Assembly (NCBI GenBank): GCA_920105625.2
Contig: OV050032.1
Coordinates: 96,084,542-96,148,541, forward strand
Source of the DNA: Clusia tigrina
Lineage: Eukaryota > Arthropoda > Insecta > Diptera > Clusiidae
DNA: 64,000 nucleotides
Direction: 5' to 3'
Both the position numbers and the translations under genes were made by a program. The notes below the pieces were generated by a model. It searched no databases. It saw only the letters and a program-made list of their open reading frames with translations, and had not been told where the DNA came from. This document shows positions 36,666-49,789 of the stretch, piece after piece. Each line of letters starts with the position of its first letter. Within the stretch, counting starts at the first letter, position 1.

Positions 36666-39600
36666 CAAACACTGATAAAACTTCAAACGCCCCTAACTTC
36701 TTTACGGTACGTCCTACACCTATCAAAGTTTGCAACATACAAATGCTTGTATCTTTTTACTGGAGCGTCATAAAACCTTGAAATTTTGTTACAATAAAGT
36801 ACTCGATCCTCTTGTCAATTTAAGGTATCGCTCAAAACTATGCTACCCTAGAGTCCCAAATCAAACACTGATAAAACTTCAAACGCCCCTAACTTCTATA
36901 CGGTACGTCCTACACCTATCAAAGTCTGCAACATACAAATGCTTGTATCTTTTTACTGGAGCGTCATAAGACCTAGAAATTTTGTAACAATAAAGTACTG
37001 GAGCCTCTTGTCAATTTAAGCCATCGCTCAAAGCTATGCTACCCTAGAGTCCCAAATCAAACACAGATAAAACTTCAAATGGCCCTAACTTCTATACGGT
37101 ACGTCCTACACCTATCAAAGTTTGCAGCATACAAATGCTTGTAACTTTTTACTGGAGCGTCATAAAACCTTGAAATTTTGTAACAATAAAGTACTCGAGC
37201 ATCTTGTCAATTTAAGCTATCGCTCAAAGCTATGCTACCCTTGAGTCCCAAATCAAACACTGATAAAACTTCAAACGCCCCTAACTTTTATACGGTACGT
37301 CCTACACCTATCAAAGTTTGCAACATACAAATGTTTGTAACTTTTTACTGGAGCGTCATAAAACCTTTAAATTTTGTAACAATAAATTACTCGAGCCTCT
37401 TGTCAATTTAAGTTATCGCTCAAAGCTATGCTACCCTTGAGTCCCAAATCAAACACTGATAAAACTTCAAACGCCCCTAACTTTTATACGGTACGTCCTA
37501 CACCTATCAAAGTTTGCAACATACAAATGTTTGTAACTTTTTACTGGAGCGTCATAAAATCTTGAAATTTTGTAACAATAAAGTACTCGAGCACCTTGTC
37601 AATTTAAGCTATCGCTCAAAGCTATGCTACCCTTGAGTCCCAAATCAAACACTGATAAAACTTCAAACGCCCCTAACTTCTATACGGTACGTCCTACACC
37701 TATCAAAGTTTGCAACATACAAATGCTTGTAACTTTTTACTGGAGCGTCATAAAACATTGAAATTTTGTAACAATAAAGTACTCGAGCATCTTGTCAATT
37801 TAAGCTATCGCTCAAAGCTATGCTACCCTTGAGTCCCAAATCAAACACTGATAAAACTTCAAATGGCCCTAACTTCTATACGGTACGTCCTACACCTATC
37901 AAAGTTTGCAGCATACAAATGCTTGTAACTTTTTACTGGAGCGTCATAAAACCTTGAAATTTTGTAACAATAAAGTACTCGAGCCTCTTGTCAATTTAAG
38001 TTATCGCTCAAAGCTATGCTACCCTTGAGTCCCAAATCAAACACTGATAAAACTTCAAACGCCCCTAACTTTTATACGGTACGTCCTACACCTATCAAAG
38101 TTTGCAACATACAAATGTTTGTAACTTTTTACTGGAGCGTCATAAAACCTTGAAATTTTGTAACAATAAAGTACTCGAGCATCTTGTCAATTTAAGCTAT
38201 CGCTCAAAGCTATGCTACCCTTGAGTCCCAAATCAAACACTAATAAAACTTCAAACGCCCCTAACTTCTATACGGTACGTCCTACACCTATCAAAGTTTG
38301 CAACATACAAGTGCTTGTAACTTTTTCTGGAGCGTCATAAAATCTTGAAATTTTGTAACAATAAAGTACTCGAGCATCTTGTCAATTTAAGCTATCGCTC
38401 AAAGCTATGCTACCCTTGAGTCCCAAATCAAACACTGATAAAACTTCAAACGCCCCTAACTTCTATACGGTACGTCCTACACCTATCAAAGTTTGCAACA
38501 TACAAATGCTTGTAACTTTTTACTGGAGCGTCATAAAACCTTGAAATTTTGTCACAATAAAGTACTCGAGCCTCTTGTCAATTTAAGTTATTGCTCAAAG
38601 CTATGCTACCCTTGAGTCCCAAATCAAACACTGATAAAACTTCAAACGCCCCTAACTTTTATACGGTACGTCCTACACCTATCAAAGTTTGCAACATACA
38701 AATGTTTGTAACTTTTTACTGGACCGTCATAAAACCTTGAAATTTTGTAACAATAAAGTACTCGAGCATCTTGTCAATTTAAGCTATCGCTCAAAGCTAT
38801 GCTACCCTTGAGTCCCAAATCAAACACTGATAAAACTTCAAATGGCCCTAACTTCTATACGGTACGTCCTACACCTATCAAAGTTTGCAGCATACAAATG
38901 CTTGTAACTTTTTACTGGAGCGTCATAAAACCTTGAAATTTTGTAACAATAAATTACTCGAGCATCTTGTCAATTTAAGCTATCGCTCAAAGCTATGCTA
39001 CCCTTGAGTCCCAAATCAAACACTGATAAAACTTCAAATGGCCCTAACTTCTATACGGTACGTCCTACACCTATCAAAGTTTGCAGCATACAAGTGCTTG
39101 TAACTTTTTCTGGAGCGTCATAAAATCTTGAAATTTTGTAACAATAAAGTACTCGAGCATCTTGTCAATTTAAGCTATCGCTCAAAGCTATGCTACCCTT
39201 GAGTCCCAAATCAAACACTGATAAAACTTCAAACGCCCCTAACTTCTATACGGTACGTCCTACACCTATCAAAGTTTGCAACATACAAATGCTTGTAACT
39301 TTTTACTGGAGCGTCATAAAACCTTGAAATTTTGTAACAATAAAGTACTCGAGCCTCTTGTCAATTTAAGTTATCGCTCAAAGCTATGCTACCCTTGAGT
39401 CCCAAATCAAACACTGATAAAACTTCAAACGCCCCTAACTTTTATACGGTACGTCCTACACCTATCAAAGTTTGCAACATACAAATGTTTGTAACTTTTT
39501 ACTGGAGCGTCATAAAATCTTGAAATTTTGTAACAATAAAGTACTCGAGCATCTTGTCAATTTAAGCCATCGCTCAAAGCTATGCTACCCTTGAGTCCCA

Positions 39601-40799
39601 AATCAAACACTGATAAAACTTCAAACGCCCCTAACTTCTATACGGTACGTCCTACACCTATCAAAGTTTGCAACATACAAATGCTTGTAACTTTTTACTG
39701 GAGCGTCATAAAACCTTGAAATTTTGTAACAATAAAGTACTCGAGCATCTTGTCAATTTAAGCTATCGCTCAAAGCTATGCTACCCTTGAGTCCCAAATC
39801 AAACACTGATAAAACTTCAAATGGCCCTAACTTCTATATGGTACGTCCTACACCTATCAAAGTTTGCAGCATACAAATGCTTGTAACTTTTTACTGGAGC
39901 GTCATAAAACCTTGAAATTTTGTAACAATAAAGTACTCGAGCCTCTTGTCAATTTAAGTTATCGCTCAAAGCTATGCTACCCTTGAGCCCCAAATCAAAC
40001 ACTGATACAACTTCAAACGCCCCTAACTTTTATACGGTACGTCCTACACCTATCAAAGTTTGCAACATACAAATGTTTGTAACTTTTTACTGGAGCGTCA
40101 TAAAACCTTGAAATTTTGTAACAATAAAGTACTCGAGCATCTTGTCAATTTAAGCTATCGCTCAAAGCTATGCTACCCTTGAGTCCCAAATCAAACAAAA
40201 ATAAAACTTCAAACGCCCCTAACTTCTATACGGTAAGTCCTACACCTATCAAAGTTTGCAACATACAAGTGCTTGTAACTTTTTCTGGAGCGTCATAAAA
40301 CCTTGAAATTTTGTAACAATAAAGTACTCGAGCATCTTGTCAATTTAAGCTATCGCTCAAAGCTATGCTACCCTTGAGTCCCAAATCAAACACTGATAAA
40401 ACTTCAAACGCCCCTAACTTCTATACGGTACGTCCTACACTTATCAAAGTTTGCAACATACAAATGCTTGTAACTTTTTACTGGAGCGTCATAAAACCTT
40501 GAAATTTTGTAACAATAAAGTACTCGAGCCTCTTGTCAATTTAAGTTATCGCTCAAAGCTATGCTACCCTTGAGTCCCAAATCAAACACTGATAAAACTT
40601 CAAACGCCCCTAACTTTTATACGGTACGTCCTACACCTATCAAAGTTTGCAACATACAAATGTTTGTAACTTTTTACTGGAGCGTCATAAAACCTTGAAA
40701 TTTTGTAACAATAAAGTACTCGAGCATCTTGTCAATTTAAGCTATCGCTCAAAGCTATGCTACCCTTGAGTCCCAAATCAAACACTGATAAAACTTCAA

Positions 40800-42760
40800 A
40801 CGCCCCTAACTTTTATACGGTACGTCCTACACCTATCAAAGTTTGCAACATACAAATGTTTGTAACTTTTTACTGGAGCGTCATAAAACCTTGAAATTTT
40901 GTAACAATAAAGTACTCGAGCATCTTGTCAATTTAAGCTATCGCTCAAAGCTATGCTACCCTTGAGTCCCAAATCAAACACTAATAAAACTTCAAACGCC
41001 CCTAACTTCTATACGGTACGTCCTACACCTATCAAAGTTTGCAACATACAAGTGCTTGTAACTTTTTCTGGAGCGTCATAAAATCTTGAAATTTTGTAAC
41101 AATAAAGTACTCGAGCATCTTGTCAATTTATGCTATCGCTCAAAGCTATGCTACCCTTGAGTCCCAAATCAAACACTGATAAAACTTCAAACGCCCCTAA
41201 CTTCTATACGGTACGTCCTACACCAATCAAAGTTTGCAACATACAAATGCTTGTAACTTTTTACTGGAGCGTCATAAAACCTTGAAATTTTGTAACAATA
41301 AAGTACTCGAGCCTCTTGTCAATTTAAGTTATCGCTCAAAGCTATGCTACCCTTGAGTCCCAAATCAAACACTGATAAAACTTCAAACGCCCCTAACTTT
41401 TATACGGTACGTCCTACACCTATCAAAGTTTGCAACATACAAATGTTTGTAACTTTTTACTGGAGCGTCATAAAACCTTGAAATTTTGTAACAATAAAGT
41501 ACTCGAGCATCTTGTCAATTTAAGCTATCGCTCAAAGCTATGCTACCCTTGAGTCCCAAATCAAACACTAATAAAACTTCAAACGCCCCTAACTTCTATA
41601 CGGTACGTCCTACACCTATCAAAGTTTGCAACATACAAGTGCTTGTAACTTTTTCTGGAGCGTCATAAAATCTTGAAATTTTATAACAATAAAGTACTCG
41701 AGCATCTTGTCAATTTAAGCTATCGCTCAAAGCTATGCTACCCTTGAGTCCCAAATCAAACACTGATAAAACTTCAAACGCCCCTAACTTCTATACGGTA
41801 CGTCCTACACCTATCAAAGTTTGCAACATACAAATGCTTGTAACTTTTTACTGGAGCGTCATAAAACCTTGAAACTTTGTAACAATAAAGTACTCGAGCA
41901 TCTTGTCACTTTAAGCTATCGCTCAAAGCTATGCTACCCTTGAGTCCCAAATCAAACACTGATAAAACTTCAAACGCCCCTAACTTTTATACGGTATGTC
42001 CTACACCTATCAAAGTTTGCAACATACAAATGTTTGTAACTTTTTACTGGAGCGTCATAAAACCTTTAAATTTTGTAACAATAAATTACTCGAGCCTCTT
42101 GTCAATTTAAGTTATCGCTCAAAGCTATGCTACCCTTGAGTCCCAAATCAAACACTGATAAAACTTCAAACGCCCCTAACTTTTATACGGTACGTCCTAC
42201 ACCTATCAAAGTTTGCAACAAACAAATGTTTGTAACTTTTTACTGGAGCGTCATAAAATCTTGAAATTTTGTAACAATAAAGTACTCGAGCATCTTGTCA
42301 ATTTAAGCTATCGCTCAAAGCTATGCTACCCTTGAGTCCCAAATCAAACACTGATAAAACTTCAAACGCCCCTAACTTCTATACGGTACGTCCTACACCT
42401 ATCAAAGTTTGCAGCATACAAATGCTTGTAACTTTTTACTGGAGCGTCATAAAACCTTGAAATTTTGTAACAATAAAGTACTCGAGCCTCTTGTCAATTT
42501 AAGTTATCGCTCAAAGCTATGCCACCCTTGAGTCCCAAATCAAACACTGATAAAACTTCAAACGCCCCTAACTTTTATACGGTACGTCCTACACCTATCA
42601 AAGTTTGCAACATACAAATGTTTGTAACTTTTTACTGGAGCGTCATAAAACCTTGAAATTTTGTAACAATAAAGTACTCGAGTATCTTGTCAATTTAAGC
42701 TATCGCTCAAAGCTATGCTACCCTTGAGTCCCAAATCAAACACTAATAAAACTTCAAACG
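40800..42760 (+). repeat. Block duplicated at 5,285-bp spacing, copy 1
   Basis: Rare variants recur 5,285 bp downstream: 'gaaactttg' at 41,871 and 47,156, 'ggtatgtcc' near 41,994 and 47,279, 'caacaaacaaatg' at 42,216 and 47,501. A further marker, 'ctcgagtatcttg', is at spacing 5,278 because of a 7-bp deletion in copy 2. Copy 1 has its own changes, 'caccaatcaaag' near 41,222 and 'gtcactttaag' near 41,906. Confidence 0.75.
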
Positions 42761-43489
42761 CCCCTAACTTTTATACGGTACGTCCTACACCTATCAAAGT
42801 TTGCAACATACAAATGTTTGTAACTTTTTACTGGAGCGTCATAAAACCTTGAAATTTTGTAACAATAAAGTACTCGAGCATCTTGTCAATTTAAGCTATC
42901 GCTCAAAGCTATGCTACCCTTGAGTCCCAAATCAAACACAAATAAAACTTCAAACGCCCCTAACTTCTATACGGTACGTCCTACACCTATCAAAGTTTGC
43001 AACATACAAGTGCTTGTAACTTTTTCTGGAGCGTCATAAAATCTTGAAATTTTGTAACAATAAAGTACTCGAGCATCTTGTCAATTGAAGCTATCGCTCA
43101 AAGCTATGCTACCCTTGAGTCCCAAATCAAACACTGATAAAACTTCAAACGCCCCTAACTTCTATACGGTACGTCCTACACCTATCAAAGTTTGCAACAT
43201 ACAAGTGCTTGTAACTTTTTCTGGAGCGTCATAAAATCTTGAAATTTTGTAACAATAAAGTACTCGAGCATCTTGTCAATTTAAGCTATCGCTCAAAGCT
43301 ATGCTACCCTTGAGTCCCAAATCAAACACTGATAAAACTTCAAACGCCCCTAACTTCTATACGGTACGTCCTACACCTATCAAAGTTTGCAACATACAAA
43401 TGCTTGTAACTTTTTACTGGAGCGTCATAAAATCTTGAAATTTTGTAACAATAAAGTACTCGAGCCTCTTGTCAATTTAAGTTATCGCT

Positions 43490-44272
43490 CAAAGCTATGC
43501 TACCCTTGAGTCCCAAATCAAACACTGATAAAACTTCAAACGCCCCTAACTTCTATACGGTACGTCCTACACCTATCAAAGTTTGCAACATACAAATGCT
43601 TGTAACTTTTTACTGGAGCGTCATAAAACCTTGAAATTTTGTAACAATAAAGTACTCGAGCATCTTGTCAATTTAAGCTATCGCTTAAAGCTATGCTACC
43701 CTTGAGTCCCAAATCAAACACTGATAAAACTTCAAATTGCCCTAACTTCTATACGGTACGTCCTACACCTATCAAAGTTTGCAGCATACAAATGCTTGTA
43801 ACTTTTTACTGGAGCGTCATAAAACCTTGAAATTTTGTAACAATAAAGTACTCGAGCCTCTTGTCAATTTAAGTTATCGCTCAAAGCTATGCTACCCTTG
43901 AGTCCCAAATCAAACACTGATAAAACTTCAAACGCCCCTAACTTTTATACGGTACGTCCTACACCTATCAAAGTTTGCAACATACAAATGTTTGTAACTT
44001 TTTACTGGAGCGTCATAAAACCTTGAAATTTTGTAACAATAAAGTACTCGAGCATCTTGTCAATTTAAGCTATCGCTCAAAGCTATGCTACCCTTGAGTC
44101 CCAAATCAAACAAAAATAAAACTTCAAACGCCCCTAACTTCTATACGGTAAGTCCTACACCTATCAAAGTTTGCAACATACAAGTGCTTGTAACTTTTTC
44201 TGGAGCGTCATAAAACCTTGAAATTTTGTAACAATAAAGTACTCGAGCATCTTGTCAATTTAAGCTATCGCT
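43490..44272 (+). repeat. 783-bp four-monomer repeat, copy 1
   Basis: Three rare variants recur at exactly 783 bp: 'caaattgccc' (ttgc at 43,737 and 44,520), 'caaacaaaaat' (44,111 and 44,894) and 'ggtaagtcc' (agtcc at 44,151 and 44,934). The length is three 196 plus one 195. Order is a 'cgcttaaag' monomer, then B, C and D. Confidence 0.88.
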
Positions 44273-45055
44273 CAAAGCTATGCTACCCTTGAGTCCCAAA
44301 TCAAACACTGATAAAACTTCAAACGCCCCTAACTTCTATACGGTACGTCCTACACCTATCAAAGTTTGCAACATACAAATGCTTGTAACTTTTTACTGGA
44401 GCGTCATAAAACCTTGAAATTTTGTAACAATAAAGTACTCGAGCATCTTGTCAATTTAAGCTATCGCTTAAAGCTATGCTACCCTTGAGTCCCAAATCAA
44501 ACACTGATAAAACTTCAAATTGCCCTAACTTCTATACGGTACGTCCTACACCTATCAAAGTTTGCAGCATACAAATGCTTGTAACTTTTTACTGGAGCGT
44601 CATAAAACCTTGAAATTTTGTAACAATAAAGTACTCGAGCCTCTTGTCAATTTAAGTTATCGCTCAAAGCTATGCTACCCTTGAGTCCCAAATCAAACAC
44701 TGATAAAACTTCAAACGCCCCTAACTTTTATACGGTACGTCCTACACCTATCAAAGTTTGCAACATACAAATGTTTGTAACTTTTTACTGGAGCGTCATA
44801 AAACCTTGAAATTTTGTAACAATAAAGTACTCGAGCATCTTGTCAATTTAAGCTATCGCTCAAAGCTATGCTACCCTTGAGTCCCAAATCAAACAAAAAT
44901 AAAACTTCAAACGCCCCTAACTTCTATACGGTAAGTCCTACACCTATCAAAGTTTGCAACATACAAGTGCTTGTAACTTTTTCTGGAGCGTCATAAAACC
45001 TTGAAATTTTGTAACAATAAAGTACTCGAGCATCTTGTCAATTTAAGCTATCGCT
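44273..45055 (+). repeat. 783-bp four-monomer repeat, copy 2
   Basis: Tandem copy of 43,490-44,272, with similarity continuing to about 45,215. The same 'caaacaaaaat' and 'ggtaagtcc' variants exist once more near 40,196 and 40,236, 3,915 bp before copy 1 (twenty units minus five bases). 'cacttatcaaag' links 40,439 to 45,137 (4,698 apart, that is 3,915 plus 783). Confidence 0.86.
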
Positions 45056-46084
45056 CAAAGCTATGCTACCCTTGAGTCCCAAATCAAACACTGATAAAAC
45101 TTCAAACGCCCCTAACTTCTATACGGTACGTCCTACACTTATCAAAGTTTGCAACATACAAATGCTTGTAACTTTTTACTGGAGCGTCATAAAACCTTGA
45201 AATTTTGTAACAATAAAGTACTCGAGCCTCTTGTCAATTTAAGTTATCGCTCAAAGCTATGCTACCCTTGAGTCCCAAATCAAACACTGATAAAACTTCA
45301 AACGCCCCTAACTTTTATACGGTACGTCCTACACCTATCAAAGTTTGCAACATACAAATGTTTGTAACTTTTTACTGGAGCGTCATAAAACCTTGAAATT
45401 TTGTAACAATAAAGTACTCGAGCATCTTGTCAATTTAAGCTATCGCTCAAAGCTATGCTACCCTTGAGTCCCAAATCAAACACTAATAAAACTTCAAACG
45501 CCCCTAACTTCTATACGGTACGTCCTACACCTATCAAAGTTTGCAACATACAAGTGCTTGTAACTTTTTCTGGAGCGTCATAAAATCTTGAAATTTTGTA
45601 ACAATAAAGTACTCGAGCATCTTGTCAATTTAAGCTATCGCTCAAAGCTATGCTACCCTTGAGTCCCAAATCAAACACTGATAAAACTTCAAACGCCCCT
45701 AACTTCTATACGGTACGTCCTACACCTATCAAAGTTTGCAACATACAAATGCTTGTAACTTTTTACTGGAGCGTCATAAAACCTTGAAATTTTGTAACAA
45801 TAAAGTACTCGATCATCTTGTCAATTTAAGCTATCGCTCAAAGCTATGCTACCCTTGAGCCCCAAATCAAACACTGATAAAACTTCAAACGCCCCTAACT
45901 TTTATACGGTACGTCCTACACCTATCAAAGTTTGCAACATACAAATGTTTGTAACTTTTTACTGGAGCGTCATAAAACCTTGAAATTTTGTAACAATAAA
46001 GTACTCGAGCCTCTTGTCAATTTAAGTTATCGCTCAAAGCTATGCTACCCTTGAGTCCCAAATCAAACACTGATAAAACTTCAA

Positions 46085-48040
46085 ACGCCCCTAACTTTTA
46101 TACGGTACGTCCTACACCTATCAAAGTTTGCAACATACAAATGTTTGTAACTTTTTACTGGAGCGTCATAAAACCTTGAAATTTTGTAACAATAAAGTAC
46201 TCGAGCATCTTGTCAATTTAAGCTATCGCTCAAAGCTATGCTACCCTTGAGTCCCAAATCAAACACTAATAAAACTTCAAACGCCCCTAACTTCTATACG
46301 GTACGTCCTACACCTATCAAAGTTTGCAACATACAAGTGCTTGTAACTTTTTCTGGAGCGTCATAAAATCTTGAAATTTTGTAACAATAAAGTACTCGAG
46401 CATCTTGTCAATTTAAGCTATCGCTCAAAGCTATGCTACCCTTGAGTCCCAAATCAAACACTGATAAAACTTCAAACGCCCCTAACTTCTATACGGTACG
46501 TCCTACACCTATCAAAGTTTGCAACATACAAATGCTTGTAACTTTTTACTGGAGCGTCATAAAACCTTGAAATTTTGTAACAATAAAGTACTCGAGCCTC
46601 TTGTCAATTTAAGTTATCGCTCAAAGCTATGCTACCCTTGAGTCCCAAATCAAACACTGATAAAACTTCAAACGCCCCTAACTTTTATACGGTACGTCCT
46701 ACACCTATCAAAGTTTGCAACATACAAATGTTTGTAACTTTTTACTGGAGCGTCATAAAACCTTGAAATTTTGTAACAATAAAGTACTCGAGCATCTTGT
46801 CAATTTAAGCTATCGCTCAAAGCTATGCTACCCTTGAGTCCCAAATCAAACACTAATAAAACTTCAAACGCCCCTAACTTCTATACGGTACGTCCTACAC
46901 CTATCAAAGTTTGCAACATACAAGTGCTTGTAACTTTTTCTGGAGCGTCATAAAATCTTGAAATTTTGTAACAATAAAGTACTCGAGCATCTTGTCAATT
47001 TAAGCTATCGCTCAAAGCTATGCTACCCTTGAGTCCCAAATCAAACACTGATAAAACTTCAAACGCCCCTAACTTCTATACGGTACGTCCTACACCTATC
47101 AAAGTTTGCAACATACAAATGCTTGTAACTTTTTACTGGAGCGTCATAAAACCTTGAAACTTTGTAACAATAAAGTACTCGAGCATCTTGTCAATTTAAG
47201 CTATCGCTCAAAGCTATGCTACCCTTGAGTCCCAAATCAAACACTGATAAGACTTCAAACGCCCCTAACTTTTATACGGTATGTCCTACACCTATCAAAG
47301 TTTGCAACATACAAATGTTTGTAACTTTTTACTGGAGCGTCATAAAACCTTTAAATTTTGTAACAATAAATTACTCGAGCCTCTTGTCAATTGAAGTTAT
47401 CGCTCAAAGCTATGCTACCCTTGAGTCCCAAATCAAACACTGATAAAACTTCAAACGCCCCTAACTTTTATACGGTACGTCCTACACCTATCAAAGTTTG
47501 CAACAAACAAATGTTTGTAACTTTTTACTGGAGCGTCATAAAATCTTGAAATTTTGTAACAATAAAGTACTCGAGCATCTTGTCAATTTAAGCTATCGCT
47601 CAAAGCTATGCTACCCTTGAGTCCCAAATCAAACACTGATAAAACTTCAAACGCCCCTAACTTCTATACGGTACGTCCTACACCTATCAAAGTTTGCAGC
47701 ATACAAATGCTTGTAACTTTTTACTGGAGCGTCATAAAACCTTGAAATTTTGTAACAATAAAGTACTCTTGTCAATTTAAGTTATCGCTCAAAGCTATGC
47801 TACCCTTGAGTCCCAAATCAAACACTGATAAAACTTCAAACGCCCCTAACTTTTATACGGTACGTCCTACACCTATCAAAGTTTGCAACATACAAATGTT
47901 TGTAACTTTTTACTGGAGCGTCATAAAACCTTGAAATTTTGTAACAATAAAGTACTCGAGTATCTTGTCAATTTAAGCTATCGCTCAAAGCTATGCTACC
48001 CTTGAGTCCCAAATCAAACACTAATAAAACTTCAAACGCC
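46085..48040 (+). repeat. Block duplicated at 5,285-bp spacing, copy 2
   Basis: Counterpart of 40,800-42,760. Private changes are 'gataagacttc' near 47,245 and the 7-bp deletion in the monomer 47,674-47,862. The two copies are separated by about 3.3 kb that includes the 783-bp tandem pair, so that pair may have expanded after the larger duplication. Confidence 0.72.
47674..47862 (+). repeat. 189-bp monomer with a 7-bp deletion
   Basis: Near 47,764 the sequence reads 'agtactcttgtcaat' in place of 'agtactcgagcctcttgtcaat'. Seven bases are lost between short 'ct' repeats, removing the CTCGAG site. The change is private to this copy of the 5,285-bp duplication, so it postdates it. Confidence 0.9.
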
Positions 48041-49130
48041 CCTAACTTCTATACGGTACGTCCTACACCTATCAAAGTTTGCAACATACAAGTGCTTGTA
48101 ACTTTTTCTGGAGCGTCATAAAATCTTGAAATTTTGTAACAATAAAGTACTCGAGCATCTTGTCAATTTAAGCTATCGCTCAAAGCTATGCTACCCTTGA
48201 GTCCCAAATCAAACACTGATAAAACTTCAAACGCCCCTAACTTCTATACGGTACGTCCTACACCTATCAGAGTTTGCAACATACAAATGCTTGTAACTTT
48301 TTACTGGAGCGTCATAAAACCTTGAAATTTTGTAACAATAAAGTACTCGAGCCTCTTGTCAATTTAAGCTATCGGTCAAAGCTATGCTACCCTTGAGTCC
48401 CAAATAAAACACTGATAAAACATCAAATGGCCCTAACTTCTATACGGTACGTCCTACACCTATCAAAGTTTGCAACATACAAATGTTGGTAACTTTTTAC
48501 TGGAGCGTCATAAAACCTTGAAATTTTGTAACAATAAAGTACTCGAGCCTCTTGTCAATTTAAGCCACCACTCAAAGCTATGCTACCCTTGAGTTCCAAA
48601 TCAAACACTGATAAAACTTCAAATGGCCCTAACTTCTTTACGGTACGTCCTACACCTATCAAAGTTTGCAACATACACATGCTTGTATCTTTTTACTGGA
48701 GCGTCATAAAACCTTGAAATTTTGTTACAATAAAGTACTCGAGCCTCTTGTCAATTTAAGACATCGCTCAAAGCTATGCTACCCTTGAGTCCCAAATCAA
48801 ACACTGATAAAACTTCAAATGCCCCTAACTTCTATACGGTACGTCCTACACCTATCAAAGTCTGCAACATACAAATGCTTGTATCTTTTTACTGGAGCGT
48901 CATAAGACCTAGAAATTTTGTAACAATAAAGTACTGGAGCCTCTTGTCAATTTAAGCCATCGCTCAAAGCTATGCTACCCTAGAGTCCCAAATCAAACAC
49001 AGATAAAACTTCAAATGGCCCTAACTTCTATACGGTACGTCCTACACCTATCAAAGTTTGCAGCATACAAATGCTTGTAACTTTTTACTGGAGCGTCATA
49101 AAACCTTGAAATTTTGTAACAATAAAGTAC
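48030..49130 (+). repeat. Block duplicated at 1,762-bp spacing, copy 1
   Basis: The rare 'cccaaataaaacac' (48,401) and 'acatacacatgc' (48,671) recur at 50,163 and 50,433, both 1,762 bp on. The spacing is nine units minus two bases. Private variants here are 'tatcagagtttg' near 48,267 and 'caaatgcccctaac' near 48,817. Confidence 0.8.
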
Positions 49131-49789
49131 TCGAGCCTCTTGTCAATTTAAGTTATCGCTCAAAGCTATGCTACCCTTGAGTCCCAAATCAAACACTGAT
49201 AAAACTTCAAACGCCCCTAACTTTTATACGGTACGTCCTACACCTATCAAAGTTTGCAACATACAAATGTTTGTAACTTTTTACTGGAGCGTCATAAAAC
49301 CTTGAAATTTTGTAACAATAAAGTACTCGAGCATCTTGTCAATTTAAGCTATCGCTCAAAGCTATGCTACCCTTGAGTCCCAAATCAAACACTAATAAAA
49401 CTTCAAACGCCCCTAACTTCTATACGGTACGTCCTACACCTATCAAAGTTTGCAACATACAAGTGCTTGTAACTTTTTCTGGAGCGTCATAAAATCTTGA
49501 AATTTTGTAACAATAAAGTACTCGAGCATCTTGTCAATTTAAGCTATCGCTCAAAGCTATGCTACCCTTGAGTCCCAAATCAAACACTGATAAAAATTCA
49601 AACGCCCCTAACTTTTATACGGTACGTCCTACACCTATCAAAGTTTGCAACATACAAATGTTTGTAACTTTTTACTGGAGCGTCATAAAACCTTGAAATT
49701 TTGTAACAATAAAGTACTCGAGCATCTTGTCAATTTAAGCTATCGCTCAAAGCTATGCTACCCTTGAGTCCCAAATCAAACACTGATAA

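Larger units (their letters stand above)
1..37101 (+). repeat. Array domain 1: mixed subtypes with all 56-bp deletion copies
   Basis: This part mixes subtypes A (marker 'agacctag'), B, C, E ('ttgttacaat' with 'aaaactatgc'), G ('aaatgttggtaac') and H ('ctttaaatt' with 'aaattact'). All sixteen deletion-bearing composites lie between 1,765 and 36,317. The last subtype A monomer of the domain is 36,906-37,101. The boundary is defined by marker content, not by any unique sequence. Several tandem multi-monomer duplications lie inside and are listed separately. Confidence 0.8.
37102..48841 (+). repeat. Array domain 2: B/C/D/H monomers only, no subtype A
   Basis: Over about 11.7 kb I find no 'agacctag' (subtype A), no 56-bp deletion junction and no 'gcttgtatc' form until about 48,680. 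The domain is built of B ('tttgcagcat'), C ('caaatgtttg'), D ('caagtgcttg', 195 bp) and some H monomers. They often run in B-C-D order, giving local periods of 783 bp (three 196 plus one 195) or 587 bp (two 196 plus one 195). Subtype G and 'gtatc' forms reappear just before the right edge, so the transition is graded. Confidence 0.75.
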
